From assembly GCF_024713945.1 (NCBI RefSeq), contig NC_134683.1, positions 1,478,501-1,542,500 of the forward strand: a DNA stretch of 64,000 nt, written 5' to 3'. The DNA comes from Dermatophagoides farinae (taxonomy: Eukaryota; Arthropoda; Arachnida; Sarcoptiformes; Pyroglyphidae). The position numbers and the translations under genes were made by a program. Positions 22,988 to 36,869 of this stretch are shown here, one piece after another (the first letter of the stretch is position 1; each line of letters begins with the position of its first letter). Below the pieces are notes generated by a model. It saw only the letters and a program-made list of their open reading frames with translations. It was not told the DNA's origin and made no database searches.

Positions 22988-25900
22988 TTTTTTTTTTTTT
23001 TTTGGATATTTTCAAAAACAAAATTAAAATTTATTGAATCGAACCGATGGAATTTGAAAGGCGAAAAAAAAAAATTTTTTGTCATCCACATGCACACACA
23101 CACACACACAGAACATTGATGATGATGATGATGTTTATAATTAATTAATTGCGTTCGATTAATGATGATGAATTTTGATCTTGTCGAAACAACAGCAACA
23201 ACAACAACAACAGCAAAAAAAGATTCAATAACCGGATCTACATGGTTATAAAATAAAATGTCCATGTCTGTTCATGTTTGCATGTCGACATGGAACGGAA
23301 TATTCGTTACACTGTGAAAAAAATGTCATCACAAAAAATTTTTCAATTTTTTTGTTCCAGAATTAAATTCATAAAACAAAAAAAAAATTCTTCAATAATT
23401 TATTATCCAACATTATTGTTTGTGACTGTGCAACGATTCAGTTTTCTATTTTCTATTTTCTATTTTTTTTTTCATCATTTGTCACAAAAGAAAGAATCAG
23501 AAATTCTCTTCTCAACTGTGAAATCATAGTGAATAAGTAAGAGACGAAAAAACTACAAAATGACCAAAAAAAAGGAACTGAAACAAACTGAAAATGGATT
23601 TCATCTTTCGTAGTCGTTATGTGCTTGTGTGTAGATGATAAGAAAAGATTGTCGACAAGATTGTTGAAGACAACAACGGCAACAACTACAATGATCATTG
23701 ATGATGATGATGATGATGATGATGATAAGTGTAGGACAGAAACGACATTTTGACAAACGAAGCGAATAGTTGAATGAATCACATCATCAACAACAACAAC
23801 AACAACAACAGCAACAACAAAGAAAAGAATTGTAAAGCCAATTCTTTCAAAACTGATTCCGGAACAATGGACACAAGAAAAAAATGACCAATGATTGTTG
23901 TAAATGAATATTATCAATGAAATCATCATACAAATGTAACGAAATTGATTCAATTTCATCATTTTTAATCGATACAATTTTCATTGTTGTTATGATGATG
24001 ATGATGATTCAAAAAATTCTTTGCTAATAATTCAACCAATCAATGATTAGATGCGCAAATAATGATGCGTCGATTATTCTTATGCATAAATGACGCCCAC
24101 ACACACACACACACACATTGGATTTTGATATTGAAATGATTTCAATCGATATCATCACCATTTGATAGTACGGGTTGTTTTTTTTTTTTTTTTGTTGTTC
24201 TGGGTCGATCAGAAATTCACAATGAGACACACAGATACATACATAGAAAATTCAACAAACAGTTTTTTTTTCAGTGAACAGAAAAAAAAATTACCAGTAT
24301 CCACAAAACGAATCTGGTTTATAGTCGACCAAAATTCTTCGTCTTGTATAAGCAAACAATAAAAAATGATACATGTGTTTTTTTTCTTTCTTCTGGATGC
24401 ATCAATTTCTTGATCAACAACAACAACAACAACGAAAAAAAAGGAACAACAACGATGATCTATGGATTGAATTGTAAATCAATAACAAACACAAACCAAA
24501 AAAAAAAGAATAAATCGACAACAGCAACAACGATGAACGATTCTTGTCGAAGATTCTTCTTCGTCGTTGGTAGTGATTTTTTTTTGTTGCTACTGTTGCT
24601 GTAGTTGCATTTGTTGACGAGAATCGCGAATCGGGGAAAAAACATTCCCGAACATTGCGCCAGCAAAAAAAAACCGGAATGATTGATGAGTGCTCATCAT
24701 CATCATCATCATCCAGAAGAAAAAGGAAAAACCATCGACTTGGTTGTCGTTGTCGTTGTCGTTGTTATTGTTGTTGTTGTAGTTGTCGACGTTATATTGT
24801 TGTTACTGAAAACGATCCAAAAGATTTTCATTTTCAACTAGAAAAAAAAATTTCGTTCCAATAAAAAGAATTGAGACATTTTATACATTATCATAATTCT
24901 TGTTGTCATCATCATTGCCATTGTCATTGTCGTTGATCATGATCATGATGATGAAGGCGATGGATAATGTTGTTGTTGTACACGACAAACAAGCAAGCCA
25001 TGCAAAGAATTTTTCTGTGATTTTAGAATCTGCTTTTTTTGGCCATATATAATCAGAACAAATTCGTTTTTTTTTTGTTTGAAAAAAAAACTTTTTTTCA
25101 CGGACAAATATTATTACCATGTTGATGAGGATGATGATCATCATTTATGAATCATCATCATCATTCATTATGTTTTCAATTAAAAACAAAATAAAAAGAT
25201 TTTTCACAACTTTGAATTTTCTAACCAGAAACTTTTTCAAAACAAAAGATCACCATCATTCTTAATGTTTTCACACACACACACACAGACACACATTGTT
25301 TTCCGGTTACATGTTATCATCGCTTTTTTTCTGGTGTTCGGTTCGTTGATTTTTAAATTTGAATTTAATTTCAATCGTCATCATTTTTTTTCTGTTTCAT
25401 TTCGATAGGAAAAGTGTGAAATGTTTCAAATGGCTCAAAAAAAAATTATGGTTTTTTTTTTGTCTCGACACTCATTGAACTCAAAACTGCAAGAAGAAAG
25501 AACACTTAAAAGCTTTCAGAGAATTTTAAAGTATAAAATTCTTCAAATGTGCCGGAGAAACCAGAGAGGAAAAAAACTCGGAACCAAAAAAAACAAAAAA
25601 AAAACATATGACTAGGGCATGAAAAGAAACATTTAATCTACTTCAATCTTGTGCTTGTGGTCAGAATTCTGACCACTAAATCAATAAAATGTCGAAACAT
25701 TATTATTATTATTATTCAATGATAATGATGGATTGGCCATTAAAATGATGTGTGTGTGTGTGTAGTGGAAATGAACTTCCGATAAAAGTGAAACGGAAAA
25801 AATTTCCAAAAACTTTCTCATTCTGTAATAAAGTTGAAAGTTTTTCATTTCATTTCAAATGAATTTCTGACATTTCGACAGTTTCCATATCATAGGGCAA

Positions 25901-28900
25901 AAAAAAATCTCAACTTTGGTCATTCGAGCAGAGAAAGAATTTTTTTTTTTTTGGTCTGTTTTAAACATTCAGCAATTTTTTTTCTGATTCTATCGTTTTG
26001 TCATTCTTGTCAACAACAACAACAACGACAACAACAACGACAACAACCAAAAAGTCATCAAAGATCATGATGACATTATTGCTGATGTTTATTTGATGAT
26101 TTCATTCTCGTAATCATCATCATCATCATCATTATCAAACATTCAGATACAAATTGATTCAGAAACAACAAACAAGATTTAGGATGTTCCACCACCACCA
26201 CCACCGCAACCAGAGTTTAAAGTTCAAAATCAATATTCACCAAAAAAAAAAAAAAAAAAAAAAAAAAGAAGAAACAATTGTTTTCAACGAACGAAAAAAC
26301 AAAATTCCTGATTCTGTATTTTATTTCATTTTATTTTTTTTCGGGTTATAGCTAGAATCGAGAATTGAATACAAATTCTCTATCTATCTATGTGTGTGTG
26401 TGTGTGTCTGTTTGTATTTTCTTAAATTCGACATTTATTACAAATGATAATGATCATAGACGAATGTTGTTGGAAACATTCTTGCCAGATTTGTTTTGTT
26501 TTCGAATGATGTACCAAAATTGCTTGTGTGTGTGTGTTTAAAATCGGAAAAAAATATGAAATTCAACAAACACACACACACACACAGCTTGATTTTTTTT
26601 GTCTCATTTCCACCAACATTGATCCGTGTGGAAAGTTTCCAAATAAAAAAAAATCTGAAATGAAATGGAATGGTTTCAACAAACGATTAACGACAACAAC
26701 ATAAGGAAAAGAATAACAAGATCAACAACAAAAAACAAAATCGACAACTACAAAAATATAACCAATTTGTGTGTATGTATTATATATATAGAATGAAACT
26801 TCGATTGATCAAAAACATTTGTGAACAACATTTGAGTAGGTTCAGTAGTTCCGGCAGACAAAGTAAAAATAGTTTACTGTGATTTTTTTTTGTTGTTGTG
26901 TAACAGAAAGAGAAAAAATTCTTTTTTCGCCGCCATTGTTGTAGTGTAGATATATATTTCCGATAAATTAAATCGATTTTTTTCCCACTGGTTTCGATTT
27001 CGATTCATTGTGTGTGTGTGTGTGTGTGATGATTTTGATTTCAAATGACAGGCTGACGATTGAATTGAATTGAAGAATCAAGAATTGTCGAACATTGGAT
27101 TCAATTCTATACACATTGTATTCATGTCAAGATTTGTTCAAGATATTTTTTTCTCCCAGATTTGAAATGAATATATTCTTCTTTTGTTCACGTTTCAACA
27201 ACAAAAAAAAAACATTTATCCACTGATGTCCATCTTTGTCGTTATGGTTGAAATATGGCTCGAGGACCAAAATTTGAGATTCAAGAAGTCAAGTCAAAAT
27301 CCTGCAACACACACACACATGGTTTATCATCATGGATCTATATGACCAAAAGAGATGTTGAATAATGTCTCAACAATTAATTTCCGAAACAACTGAGAAT
27401 CTTAAGAAAGAAAAAAAAATCGAGAACAAGGAAGCGACGAGAAAAAAACCGATTACTTACTTGATGTGGTGTTCATTCTACTCATTGTAAATCTATAGGG
27501 TCGTCGTTGTATTCGTGCCACATGTATAAATATCGACCAATGGTCGCGTTCACTATTCGGTCATTATTATTATTCTACGATACTCCGAATGTGTTGTATT
27601 AATCAATTAAGCGATTGTTCACCATATAATGAATTGATGAAACAAAATTGAATGCTAACAATACAGAATCGAACAAATACAATGTCATTTAGCTGAAAAT
27701 ATCGATCTTTGATTTTGTTGATGATGATGATGATGATGATGATGATTATAATAACGATGATGATGATGATGATGATGATGATACGAGCAAGTTGATCAAT
27801 TTCAATAAATGACTTTTTCACTTTCTCTTACAGATGAGAAATGTTTTTCTTTTCTTTTCTTTTCCTTTATTTCCAATTCCAACAACAACATTGAAAAAAA
27901 TGAGTCCAAAACATAATGAGAAAAATCTGTTTCATAAACTTTTTTTTTCTCTTCTGATGATTCTATTAGTTAAGAAAAAAAGAAAAAAAAACGAAAAATT
28001 TAATGAAATTCATTTTTTTCTCCTGTTATCGTGTATTGGTATAGAATTTGGAATTTGGAATCCATGTCATTTAAAAAAAAACTTACGATTTCATATTTAG
28101 ATGCCAAGAATTTTGACCCGAATCTTTTTTTTTTTTCTGGATATTCTTCCATCTCCACTTGATCATTGTATAATTGAATTATATAAAAAGAATAAATCAA
28201 ATTAGATAGATGAGCGGCGACATTTTTTTTCTTTGGGCTTCGATTTTGATGACATACAGACATTGGAATGTTTGTCTGTTTGTTTGTTTTGATTGTTTCG
28301 CATACACACACACACACGAAGCAATCTAATTACAAATGGACATTCAAGTTCGAATGTGTGTCGTTGAAGTTATTTTTTTTTTTGTTCGATATTTTTTTGG
28401 CTAGATAATCGTTGATATTGTTGATGACCAATTTCATTTGATTGTTTTCGGAATTTTGGTTATTCTTGTTGTTGTTGTTTGTGATGTCAAAATCATTATT
28501 GTTTTTTGAACCGAAATTAATAATAACGTTATATAAAACATTTGTGAATGTATGCTGATGATGTTAATGATCCACGAAAAATGATTTCCACACACACACA
28601 CACATACACAGAGATAAAACATTTGTAATCTTTTATTTTGATTTACGCAATATAATCATTAGCATTGAATATAAATGATGATTATTCATTATACATCGAT
28701 TATCACAATGGTAAAAAAAAAAATTTTTTTTTTGCCTTTAATCGTTAATCAATGAATACAAAATTGTTAACACAAATCAGATTTATTAAATGAAAAAAAT
28801 TGCATTTTACGCCATCTGTCAACAGTAATTCTAAATATAACATTGAATTTTCTATTATTTGCCAATAGGTGGCGGGAATATAGTCATTTTATTGGGGAAA

Positions 28901-29053
28901 AAATTCAAAAAAAAACCGAAAAAAAAAACAAAACAAACGAAAACAATTGTTGAAAGCTAAAGTGGATAAAATGTGACTAAAATTTACAATAAATGTGGGA
29001 GTAAATAAGATTCAAAGATTCTTGTTAGAAACGGAATGTTGAAAGAAATAGAT
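22988..29053. other. Six-kilobase repeat-rich stretch without a recognised gene
   Basis: Simple repeats include (CA)n at about 23093-23110, (ATG)n near 23700-23726, (CAA)n near 23787-23821, a long A-run near 26250-26270 and (ATG)n at about 27718-27782. Open frames here code only for low-complexity sequence. A promoter-like element with a nearby splice donor is listed separately at 27460-27560. Whether the stretch is a long 5' intron of gene c or true intergenic DNA cannot be told. Confidence 0.5.
27466..27560. promoter_or_regulatory. Possible core promoter with adjacent minus-strand donor site
   Basis: TATAAATA at 27525-27532 is followed 27 bases after its start by TTCACT (A at 27552), the spacing expected of TATA box and initiator on the plus strand. 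The same box read backwards (TATTTATA) faces a minus-strand leader. That leader has an ATG at 27485 and a strong donor, CAA|GTAAGTAATC, about 17 bases on. No coding exon downstream on either strand could be tied to it. Confidence 0.25.
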
Positions 29054-29325
29054 TCATGGAATCAATGAATTTCGAGCACAACTTTGGCTCATCACAATTG
29101 TTGTTGCAATACGATTACTATGATCATTCTGGCCATTTGTTGACAATAATCGTTGATTACCATTATCATCATCATCATTATTATTATCAACATTTATTTG
29201 TCGTTGATCATTCATCGATGTATCAGTTCCGTCTGTATTGGACAATTCATTCATTTCGATTGCATGACCATTTGGTATGATTCGAACATGATCAACAGGA
29301 TGATGATTATTTTGTTGACCATTCA

Positions 29326-29356
<31 letters not shown>

Positions 29357-30220
29357 ATATTGAACATATGGATGTCCATGAATTCTAGCTGGATATCGTC
29401 GTAATAATAATGTGTAAATAAATACCAATATGGTTTCAATAAAACTAATAATAACTTCGATTAGATCGGTTTTTGTCATCCAATCTAATAATTGTTCAGC
29501 ATCCATTTTTTTGATTTCATGATGAAAACGTTCTGCATTCGTAAGGGAACGATATTTAAACCATTCAAATTCGTCATTATTTTCGAAAATAAATTGCCGT
29601 AAACGTAATAATAATGATACAAATGTTAGTATGGCAAAACAAAAAATGGGACAAAAACGTTCCTGTTCAATAATGTAAACATATATTACACAGTAAAGAA
29701 TTTCAACGAGAATAATTCCGGCCACAATTGTCATGGATAATACTTTAACTTGATTATTATTCACTGTTGTATCGCCAAAGGAATGTGTCATATCTGATTC
29801 CATTGTTAGATTTGGATTTTCAAATGATTCATCTGGAATATCATCAGGTAGAATTTGTGCTTCAGCTTTCGGCATACGTTGTTGTTGTTTTGTTGTTTGA
29901 TTTCCAGCAGCTACCACAGTATTATCAGTAGTGTTAATCGGTATTATCATTTCTTCGATGGGAATTTCTTCATCCACATTTGTTGGTATGAGAATTCCTT
30001 CATCATCATCATCATGATGATGATGATAATGGACATCATTACTAATTGAATGTAAATTATTTTCATATTGATAATGTAATTCAACATAACGTCGGATATA
30101 ATATTGTTTTATAATCAATAATTCAATCACCGTATATAATAGGAACAAGAATATTGTGATGATCAATGAAAATTTTATATAACGACTTAAATGGTATGGA
30201 TTCATTTTGAATGGCAACAT
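29054..30220 (-). CDS. Four-helix membrane protein with long acidic loop, unknown function (d)
   Basis: This is a single coding exon of 388 aa (a start at the second ATG, residue 6, is equally possible). Hydrophobic segments lie at about residues 13-36, 160-184, 188-210 and 252-276. The first loop (about 40-155) is His/Asp-rich, then acidic with several NxT/S sites, so it is probably extracellular. The tail carries Gln10 and Asn/Asp runs. A minus-strand donor (ATAG|GTACGT, intron from 30940) and an acceptor (ATCTATAG ending at 30228) suggest a 713-base intron in the 5' untranslated region, ending seven bases before the ATG. Function is not recognised. The layout matches b. Confidence 0.6.
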
Positions 30221-32199
30221 GATAATTCTATAGATTTTCGATCATTAAAATTACGATGAATGAAAAACGATGAAAATACGATTTTTTTTTTTTGGTTTTG
30301 TTTTGTTTTGTTTTGTTTGTTTGCATACACCACCACAAAGTTCAACCTGAATAACAACAATCAGGTTTATATTATGTAGTTGTTCTCATTTTTTCTTATG
30401 AATCATCATCATCATCATCATCATCATTGATCATTGAATGTTTGAGAAAATAGCAACAGCAAAAAAAAAAAAAATATTCATTCAAGCAAGTCGATTGTCG
30501 AAAAAAAGGGCGTTGGACTTGATTTTTGTTTTTGAACAAAAAAAAACGTATAATGTCATCAACCGTATTTTTTTTATTACTATTATGACATAAGGCGGTA
30601 ATCGACGATAACTGCAAGCAAACAAACAAAAAATGTAGCAGCATGTAACAAACGAAAAAAATAAATAAACAAAACAAAATTCTTCCAATTTTCGTTATTA
30701 ATGATGATGATGATGATGATCCATGATGGTATTTGTTCAGACAAATTCAAATGAATTATTTGATAAAGTATATGAGAATAAAGTGAAAAATATAATACGC
30801 AAGTACCGGATAACTGTGCATACAGGTAAATGAACTCGAAACTGGCAACTGGAAGAAAAAGAAGAAGAAGAATAAAAATTGACATTTAAAATGCAATAAT
30901 AATAATAACCGTAGTGTACAAGAAAAAAAAACCCACGTACCTATGAATCCAATTAAATCATCTAGAACATTTGGAATAACATTTTTTTTTTCATTCGCTT
31001 GCCATTCAAAATCCTTTAATAGCCAATATAGGTTTGTTTATGTCTCTCTCTCTTTCTCTTTCTCTTTTTCGAAGATGAACGTGGCTCAATCGTATGGCTC
31101 CCTGTTGTTTAACATCATTTATTCATGATTATCATTTGAAGGATTCAATGCTTCTACGACATAGTAATGAATACGAAAACAACAACAACACAGAAACAGG
31201 TTCTTGGGTTTTTCATTTCATTCATTCATTCAGGTGTTTATTTACAAATATATGAAAATGATCAGAAAATGTGTGTTATGAGAATTTAGAGTAATAACAC
31301 AAGTATTACATACGTTTGATTTACGTTTTTTTTTTTTGGATCTATCACCAAATGATGAAGATGTTTCGTAATCTAAAAATGGGGTGGAAAAATTGATCGA
31401 AAAAAAGAACATTTTTCAGTGCGTTTGGTTTTTGTCGTTTTTTTTTTACGAAAAAAAAAATTTATTTAGATCGATCGAATGAATAACATCATCATCAACA
31501 ACAAAACTCATTATTTCAATGTCAACTTTTTCTTGATTCTATAATTAATGTTTCGAAATATTCAATAATAATAATAATGATAATGAATGTTTTTATGTAA
31601 TCATCTGGCCTAATTATCATCATGATGATCATCATTAGTTTTTTTTTTGTATTTGATGAATCGTTTTTTGTTTCTTATTGATTATCATTATTATTGTCAT
31701 TCTTTGTATTCTATATCCATGAAGCGCGGAATAAATTTACTTTTTCTGTGTGTACTTAATATTTTTTTTTTTTTTAGTTAGAAAACTTTTTGACAAGTTT
31801 TTTTATTGTCTTTCTTGATGATTGATTTTTATATAGTTATGATGGAAATTTTTTATTTCTTTTTTTTTTTTGATCATTTTAGAAACAATAAATCGATCAA
31901 AAAAAAATATGTTTTCAAAGATATGAACATTTTTTTTCCGGTGAAAATACACAGTTGAAAAAAACGACAACAATAGTTTTCTTCGTTTCCTCATTACCGG
32001 AGAATTTTCATTAGTTGATTTTTCATCATAAAACCAGAGTTTTGTCCCTATTTCGTCCCTATTCGATGATTTTCCATTTAAATTGTTTTTTTATGTTTTT
32101 CGATACATTCGATCATCATCATTTGGAATAATTTCTTCATTTGATAAACAACTAGCTCTTTGGAAGAGAATTGAATTTTTTTTTTTGTAATTTCAAACG
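30221..32199. other. Intergenic stretch and 5' untranslated intron of gene d
   Basis: The left part to 30940 is probably the first intron of gene d. The rest holds (TCA)n near 30402-30428, (ATG)n near 30700-30720, CT-rich tracts near 31045-31070 and A/T runs. No other exon or RNA gene was supported. Confidence 0.5.
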
Positions 32200-32445
32200 A
32201 TGGCAAATGGAAAAATTATGGATATGATCACCATGATTATGGTGATCATACGTGATAATATCTTCTCCATAAGAATGGTATTTACGAATATGACTAAAAT
32301 CCTTTATCCATTCATACTATGTGAAAGGATGGATTTTTTGAAAAAATATTTCAATTCATACATTGATGGTAGAGAATGTAAACAAAAAATTATTCATAAT
32401 TCAATTGGTAAACAATTTCATTTTGAATGGACAACAACATTATTG

Positions 32446-32479
<34 letters not shown>

Positions 32480-33787
32480 GTCATCAACATCGAAATTGTC
32501 ACATTTGTTCAACTATCGGATTGATTCAATTAACTTTAATCGTTGCTATAATAAAAAATACATATGAAAATTTCTTTACTCAAAGAGATTTTATTGGCCA
32601 TTATGTAAATGGCAACTTAATAGCTATCATGCATTTGGATCGTATTGCCAGTTTATTTGCTAGCATGTTATTATTGAAATCAATTTCATTTCATCATAGA
32701 CTTTATTATGCAAATCCAGCCATAACCATATTGAATAATGTATTATTTAATAATAATCAAAAATATTTTCATCCACCATATCGTTATCGATTGAAAATGG
32801 CATCCATTGTTGTTAGAAATATGACACAAAAGGTTATTAATTCATTTGTATCATTTATCATCATGCTCAGTAAGTATAATTATTGAATATATAATATTAC
32901 TATCCACTATTGATTGATTCTATTTATTCTACACATACACACACAGATTTGACAATATTAATGATGGATTTAACAACATTAATATTCATTTATAATAATT
33001 GGAATTATTTACCCACCATTGATATTGAAATTATTGGCAATTTATATCGTTACATGACAATGATTATAATGTTTTTATATTGGAAAATGTTTGAATTATC
33101 AATAATATTCTGTGCATATTGTAATACATTAATGGCCACATGTGTATTGTCATACTTGATTATATTCTATATAAATGTTTGGCAAACAGAACAATTATTG
33201 ATTGATGATTATAAACAAATGAAAATGATGCCACGAAAATTGATATTATTTCAACATTTTAATACAGAAAATTTACGTTTACTTTGTTCTGGCCGTGTAT
33301 ATTCTGAAGCATTACTAGAATTCTTAATCCTAAACATTCCAGTCAATTGTTATTTGATTTTAATCACTATTTCAGGCACTGTTGAAGGATTTTCCAATCT
33401 ATTCATAATCACAATGATTACACAACAATTATTAGGTCTTTTTGTTTTTCATTTAATGTTTGCCATTTGTAATAGTAAATTTCAAGATTCATCCATTCTA
33501 TTCATTAAACAATTGATTCATTCACATCGATTCATGCAAAAACGATTGCCCATATTGGTTAAACTATCAAATTATGGCCAAGCATTTCATACGAAAAATA
33601 AATATGGCTTTACATATGGTAAATTAGGATTGATTACCATTCAAGAATTTGTAATGGTAAGAATAATTGGTTTTATAATAGAATATATTTTAAATTTACA
33701 TTTGGATTTTTTTTTATTTTCTATCTTTTACAGTTTCTTTTGCTTTATTTGGAATTTTTCATGTTCATTTATAAACATACAACATGA
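32200..33787 (+). CDS. Gustatory-receptor-like seven-helix chemoreceptor (third of three)
   Basis: Exons 32200-32869, 32947-33656 and 33734-33787 give 477 aa. The intron phases are 1 and 0, the same as in the receptor at 8836, and exon 1 has exactly the same length (670 bases). The final phase-0 intron again lies just before the last helix, but the TY..QF signature is replaced (FLLLYLEFF). KYGFTYGKLG before the last helix matches the intronless receptor at 13454. A (TCA)n tract adds a run of ten Ser near residue 85-95. The start is uncertain: the first codons span a perfect palindrome (32223-32250), and a later Met at 32275 is possible. AATAAA lies at 33937. Confidence 0.72.
32223..32250. repeat. 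Perfect 12-base inverted repeat at a receptor start
   Basis: TATGATCACCAT and ATGGTGATCATA are separated by four bases. The stem begins 23 bases after the assigned ATG of the receptor gene, so it would form a stable hairpin in the first codons of the message if that start is right. Confidence 0.85.
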
Positions 33788-35445
33788 CAGCCATTTGGTT
33801 TTGTATTGATAAATTGCATAAATTTTTTTTTTTAGAAATAGTTTATCACTGAGATTTGATATTCACCAGAAAAGCAAAAAAAAAAAAAAAAACGATTCAC
33901 ATCAAATGCGTGTTATGATTAGATTTAATTTAGTAAAATAAAATTTGCTGATTTATGAGTCGATTGTAATAAATTGATTATTTCCAATTCCGGTTCAATT
34001 TGATTTTCTCTCTCTCTCACTCTTTTTTTAAAATTCAAATCATTATCATTATCATCATCATCATCATCATCATTGATGTAAATTGATAGACAAACAAACA
34101 AATGGAAAAAAAATGACTAAAGAAAATATATTTCATCGAGCCAAAAATGTGCCTGAAACGTGTCGATCAGAGAAAATGAGAGATCACCATGATGATGATG
34201 ATGATGATGATGATGATAAAAAACAACGATTATGAATTTGGAAAACGACCAAATATTTTTTTTTCTTTTTATTTTCGATTTCGACCAATCAATTTTTATA
34301 TATGGATCATCAGCGCTGATTGATGATGACGATGATTGACATAAGGAAAACATCATCCATTCATTTGTTTTATTTCGAGGTCAAATCCTGGGTCAAGAAC
34401 ATATGTTGTACATTTTTTTCATTCACAGATAAACAAAACAAAAAAACATTGAATGGTATCCATCATTTTAATTGAATTTATTTTTATCATCATCATCATC
34501 ATTGATGATTTTTCTGGAATTTATTTTGTCAACATACCATTTGGATGCCATTTTATCATCGAACAAAGTCTTTATTTTTTTTTTGTTCGTTTATTTTAAA
34601 ATGAACCATTTTTTTTCCACACATTTTCACTGATCTTTATACAATGACTTAGCATAAAAAAGAAATGGCGCGAACCATAAAGTAAATGATGAATGAATGT
34701 TTACTACACACAAGTGTTCGAAGTTTGAAATTCGTATGTTTCATTCATCAAAGCAGAGAGAAAAAACGTATCGGAAAGAGTTCAAATTAATATTTTTTCT
34801 TGTCCTTATAGACAGATGGTTATTGGTTTTCATGGTATTGATTTTGGAATTTGGACTTTATCATACATTTGTGATTCGAATAAAATGATGAAATTTGGTG
34901 GTGATTGCCTATCAACAACGGAAAAAAAATCGTATGTTTTTTTTCTTTTAGCTTTTTTTTTTGTTTTGTTTTAAAGATTTGATAGAAAAAAAATTGATAA
35001 AAATCTTTCTTTGATTACATATCAATCATTGATTGAATGGACTATAGTGTGAATGAATGTGTGGGAGGAATTTGGGAAAAAAAATCGAACCATACTTTTT
35101 TTTTGTTCTTTATCAAAATCGATACGAATCTTGGATATAAAAATGTGAAAATTCATCGAAAATTGAACATGTGGATATATCAATTTTTTTTGTCCATCAT
35201 TTTTTTTAGGTCGTCATTGTAGCCGATTTCATTTTTCACATCAACACACGAATCATTTGAGTTCTAGAAATTTCGAATTTATTTCAATTCTTTGATTGTT
35301 GTTGTTGTTGTTTTTTTTTTTGGTGGGGAATTTACATTTTTCATCACTTTGGAATTTACAATAAAAACAAATTTTGAGTGATTTTCAAATTTTTCATTCA
35401 TTCATTGATTAAAACTGCCACAAAGTATCTATTTTTTTGAAGAAA
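33788..35445. other. Intergenic stretch
   Basis: Simple repeats only: (TCA)n near 34045-34072, (ATG)n near 34190-34216, T-runs. The segment just before 35446 is the presumed 5' leader of SAM synthase; a TTTTTTTAG acceptor-like site occurs at 35209. No exon or RNA gene was supported. Confidence 0.55.
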
Positions 35446-36869
35446 ATGTCGATTGCAGAACAACAACAACAACAACAACAATCATCAAATGGTGATCATG
35501 GTGATTCCAATACACCAATTACCAATGGTCATGATGATGGTAACATTAATATTATGGTCGATTCGAATAATAATCATCAACAACCGGAAGAAGTGTTTCT
35601 ATTCACATCTGAATCGGTTGGTGAAGGACATCCAGGTTAGTAATGATAATAATTCGCGTACGATATATAACCTCTAACCTTTTTCTGTTTTGTTTATAGA
35701 TAAAATGTGTGATCAAATTAGTGATGCTGTATTGAGTGCATTCTTGCGATTAGATCCAAATGCAAAAGTTGCATGTGAAACAATCACAAAAACCGGAATG
35801 ATTATGGTTTTTGGTGAAATAACATCATCAGCACATATTGATTATCAGGATGTTGTACGACAAACAGTAAAACGTATTGGTTATGATTCAAGTGAAAAAG
35901 GTTTCGATTATAAAACCTGTAATGTATTGGTAGCCATTGAACAACAATCATCAGAAATTGCATCTGGTGTTCATTATGAACGTTCCGAAGAGGATATTGG
36001 TGCCGGTGATCAAGGTATAATGTTTGGTTATGCAACCAATGAAACAGAAGAATGTATGCCATTGACCGTTGTACTTGCACATCAAATTAATGCAAAATTA
36101 GCCGAATTACGACGATCAGGTGATCTGTGGTGGGCACGACCTGATTCTAAATCACAGGTTACATGTGAATATCATATTATCAATGGTCGAACAATTCCAA
36201 CACGTGTTCATACGGTCGTAGTGTCAACACAACATTCAGAAAAAATTGGTTTAGATGAATTACGACGTGAAGTAAAAGATAAAATCATCAAATCTGTCAT
36301 TCCGGAACGATTATTGGACGAGAAAACACGTTATTACATTAATCCATGTGGTAATTTTATTCTTGGTGGTCCATACAGTGACGCTGGTTTAACTGGCCGT
36401 AAAATTATTGTCGATACATATGGTGGTTGGGGTGCACATGGTGGTGGTGCATTCAGCGGTAAAGATCCATCCAAAGTGGATCGTTCAGCTGCTTATGCTG
36501 CAAGATGGGTGGCTAAAAGCTTGGTCAAAGCTGGTCTATGTAGTCGATGTTTGGTTCAGGTATGTGTGTGTGTGTGTACCAGCAATTTAAGAATAACTAA
36601 CTATTGCCTTTTTTCCCAAAAAAAACATCTAGATTTCATATGCAATCGGCGTTGCTCAACCAATTTCAATTACAATCATGGATTATGGTACTGGAAAAAA
36701 ATCAACAAAAGAATTATTACAAATTGTTAAGAATAATTTCGATCTTCGTCCCGGAATGATTATTAAGGAATTGAATCTACATGCACCAATCTATGATCAA
36801 ATCGGTGCATATGGACATTTTGGTCGTGATGATTTTACATGGGAACAGCCAAAAAAATTAGTTTACTGA
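35446..36869 (+). CDS. S-adenosylmethionine synthase (methionine adenosyltransferase)
   Basis: Exons 35446-35635, 35700-36559 and 36633-36869 give 428 aa. The enzyme joins methionine and ATP to make S-adenosylmethionine, the cell's methyl donor, in the cytosol. Family blocks are clear: [14 protein letters not shown] near residues 55-68 (methionine and ATP contacts, split by intron 1), the hexapeptide GAGDQG at about 164-169, the glycine-rich GGGAFSGKD at about 311-319 and the C-terminal YGHFGR. Compared with the usual 380-400 aa, it has an N-terminal extension of about 45 residues rich in Gln, Asn, Asp and Gly, coded partly by a (CAA)n tract. Both introns are GT..AG. AATAAA lies at 36972. It converges with the P5C reductase-like gene, leaving about 250 bases between stops. 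Confidence 0.95.

Noticed and set aside
27834-28100. 88-codon plus-strand frame after an acceptor-like TCTCTTACAG
   Set aside because: It has the right position to be a gene for the promoter-like element at 27525, but the protein is Lys/Phe-rich low complexity from A and T runs. No domain or continuation was found.
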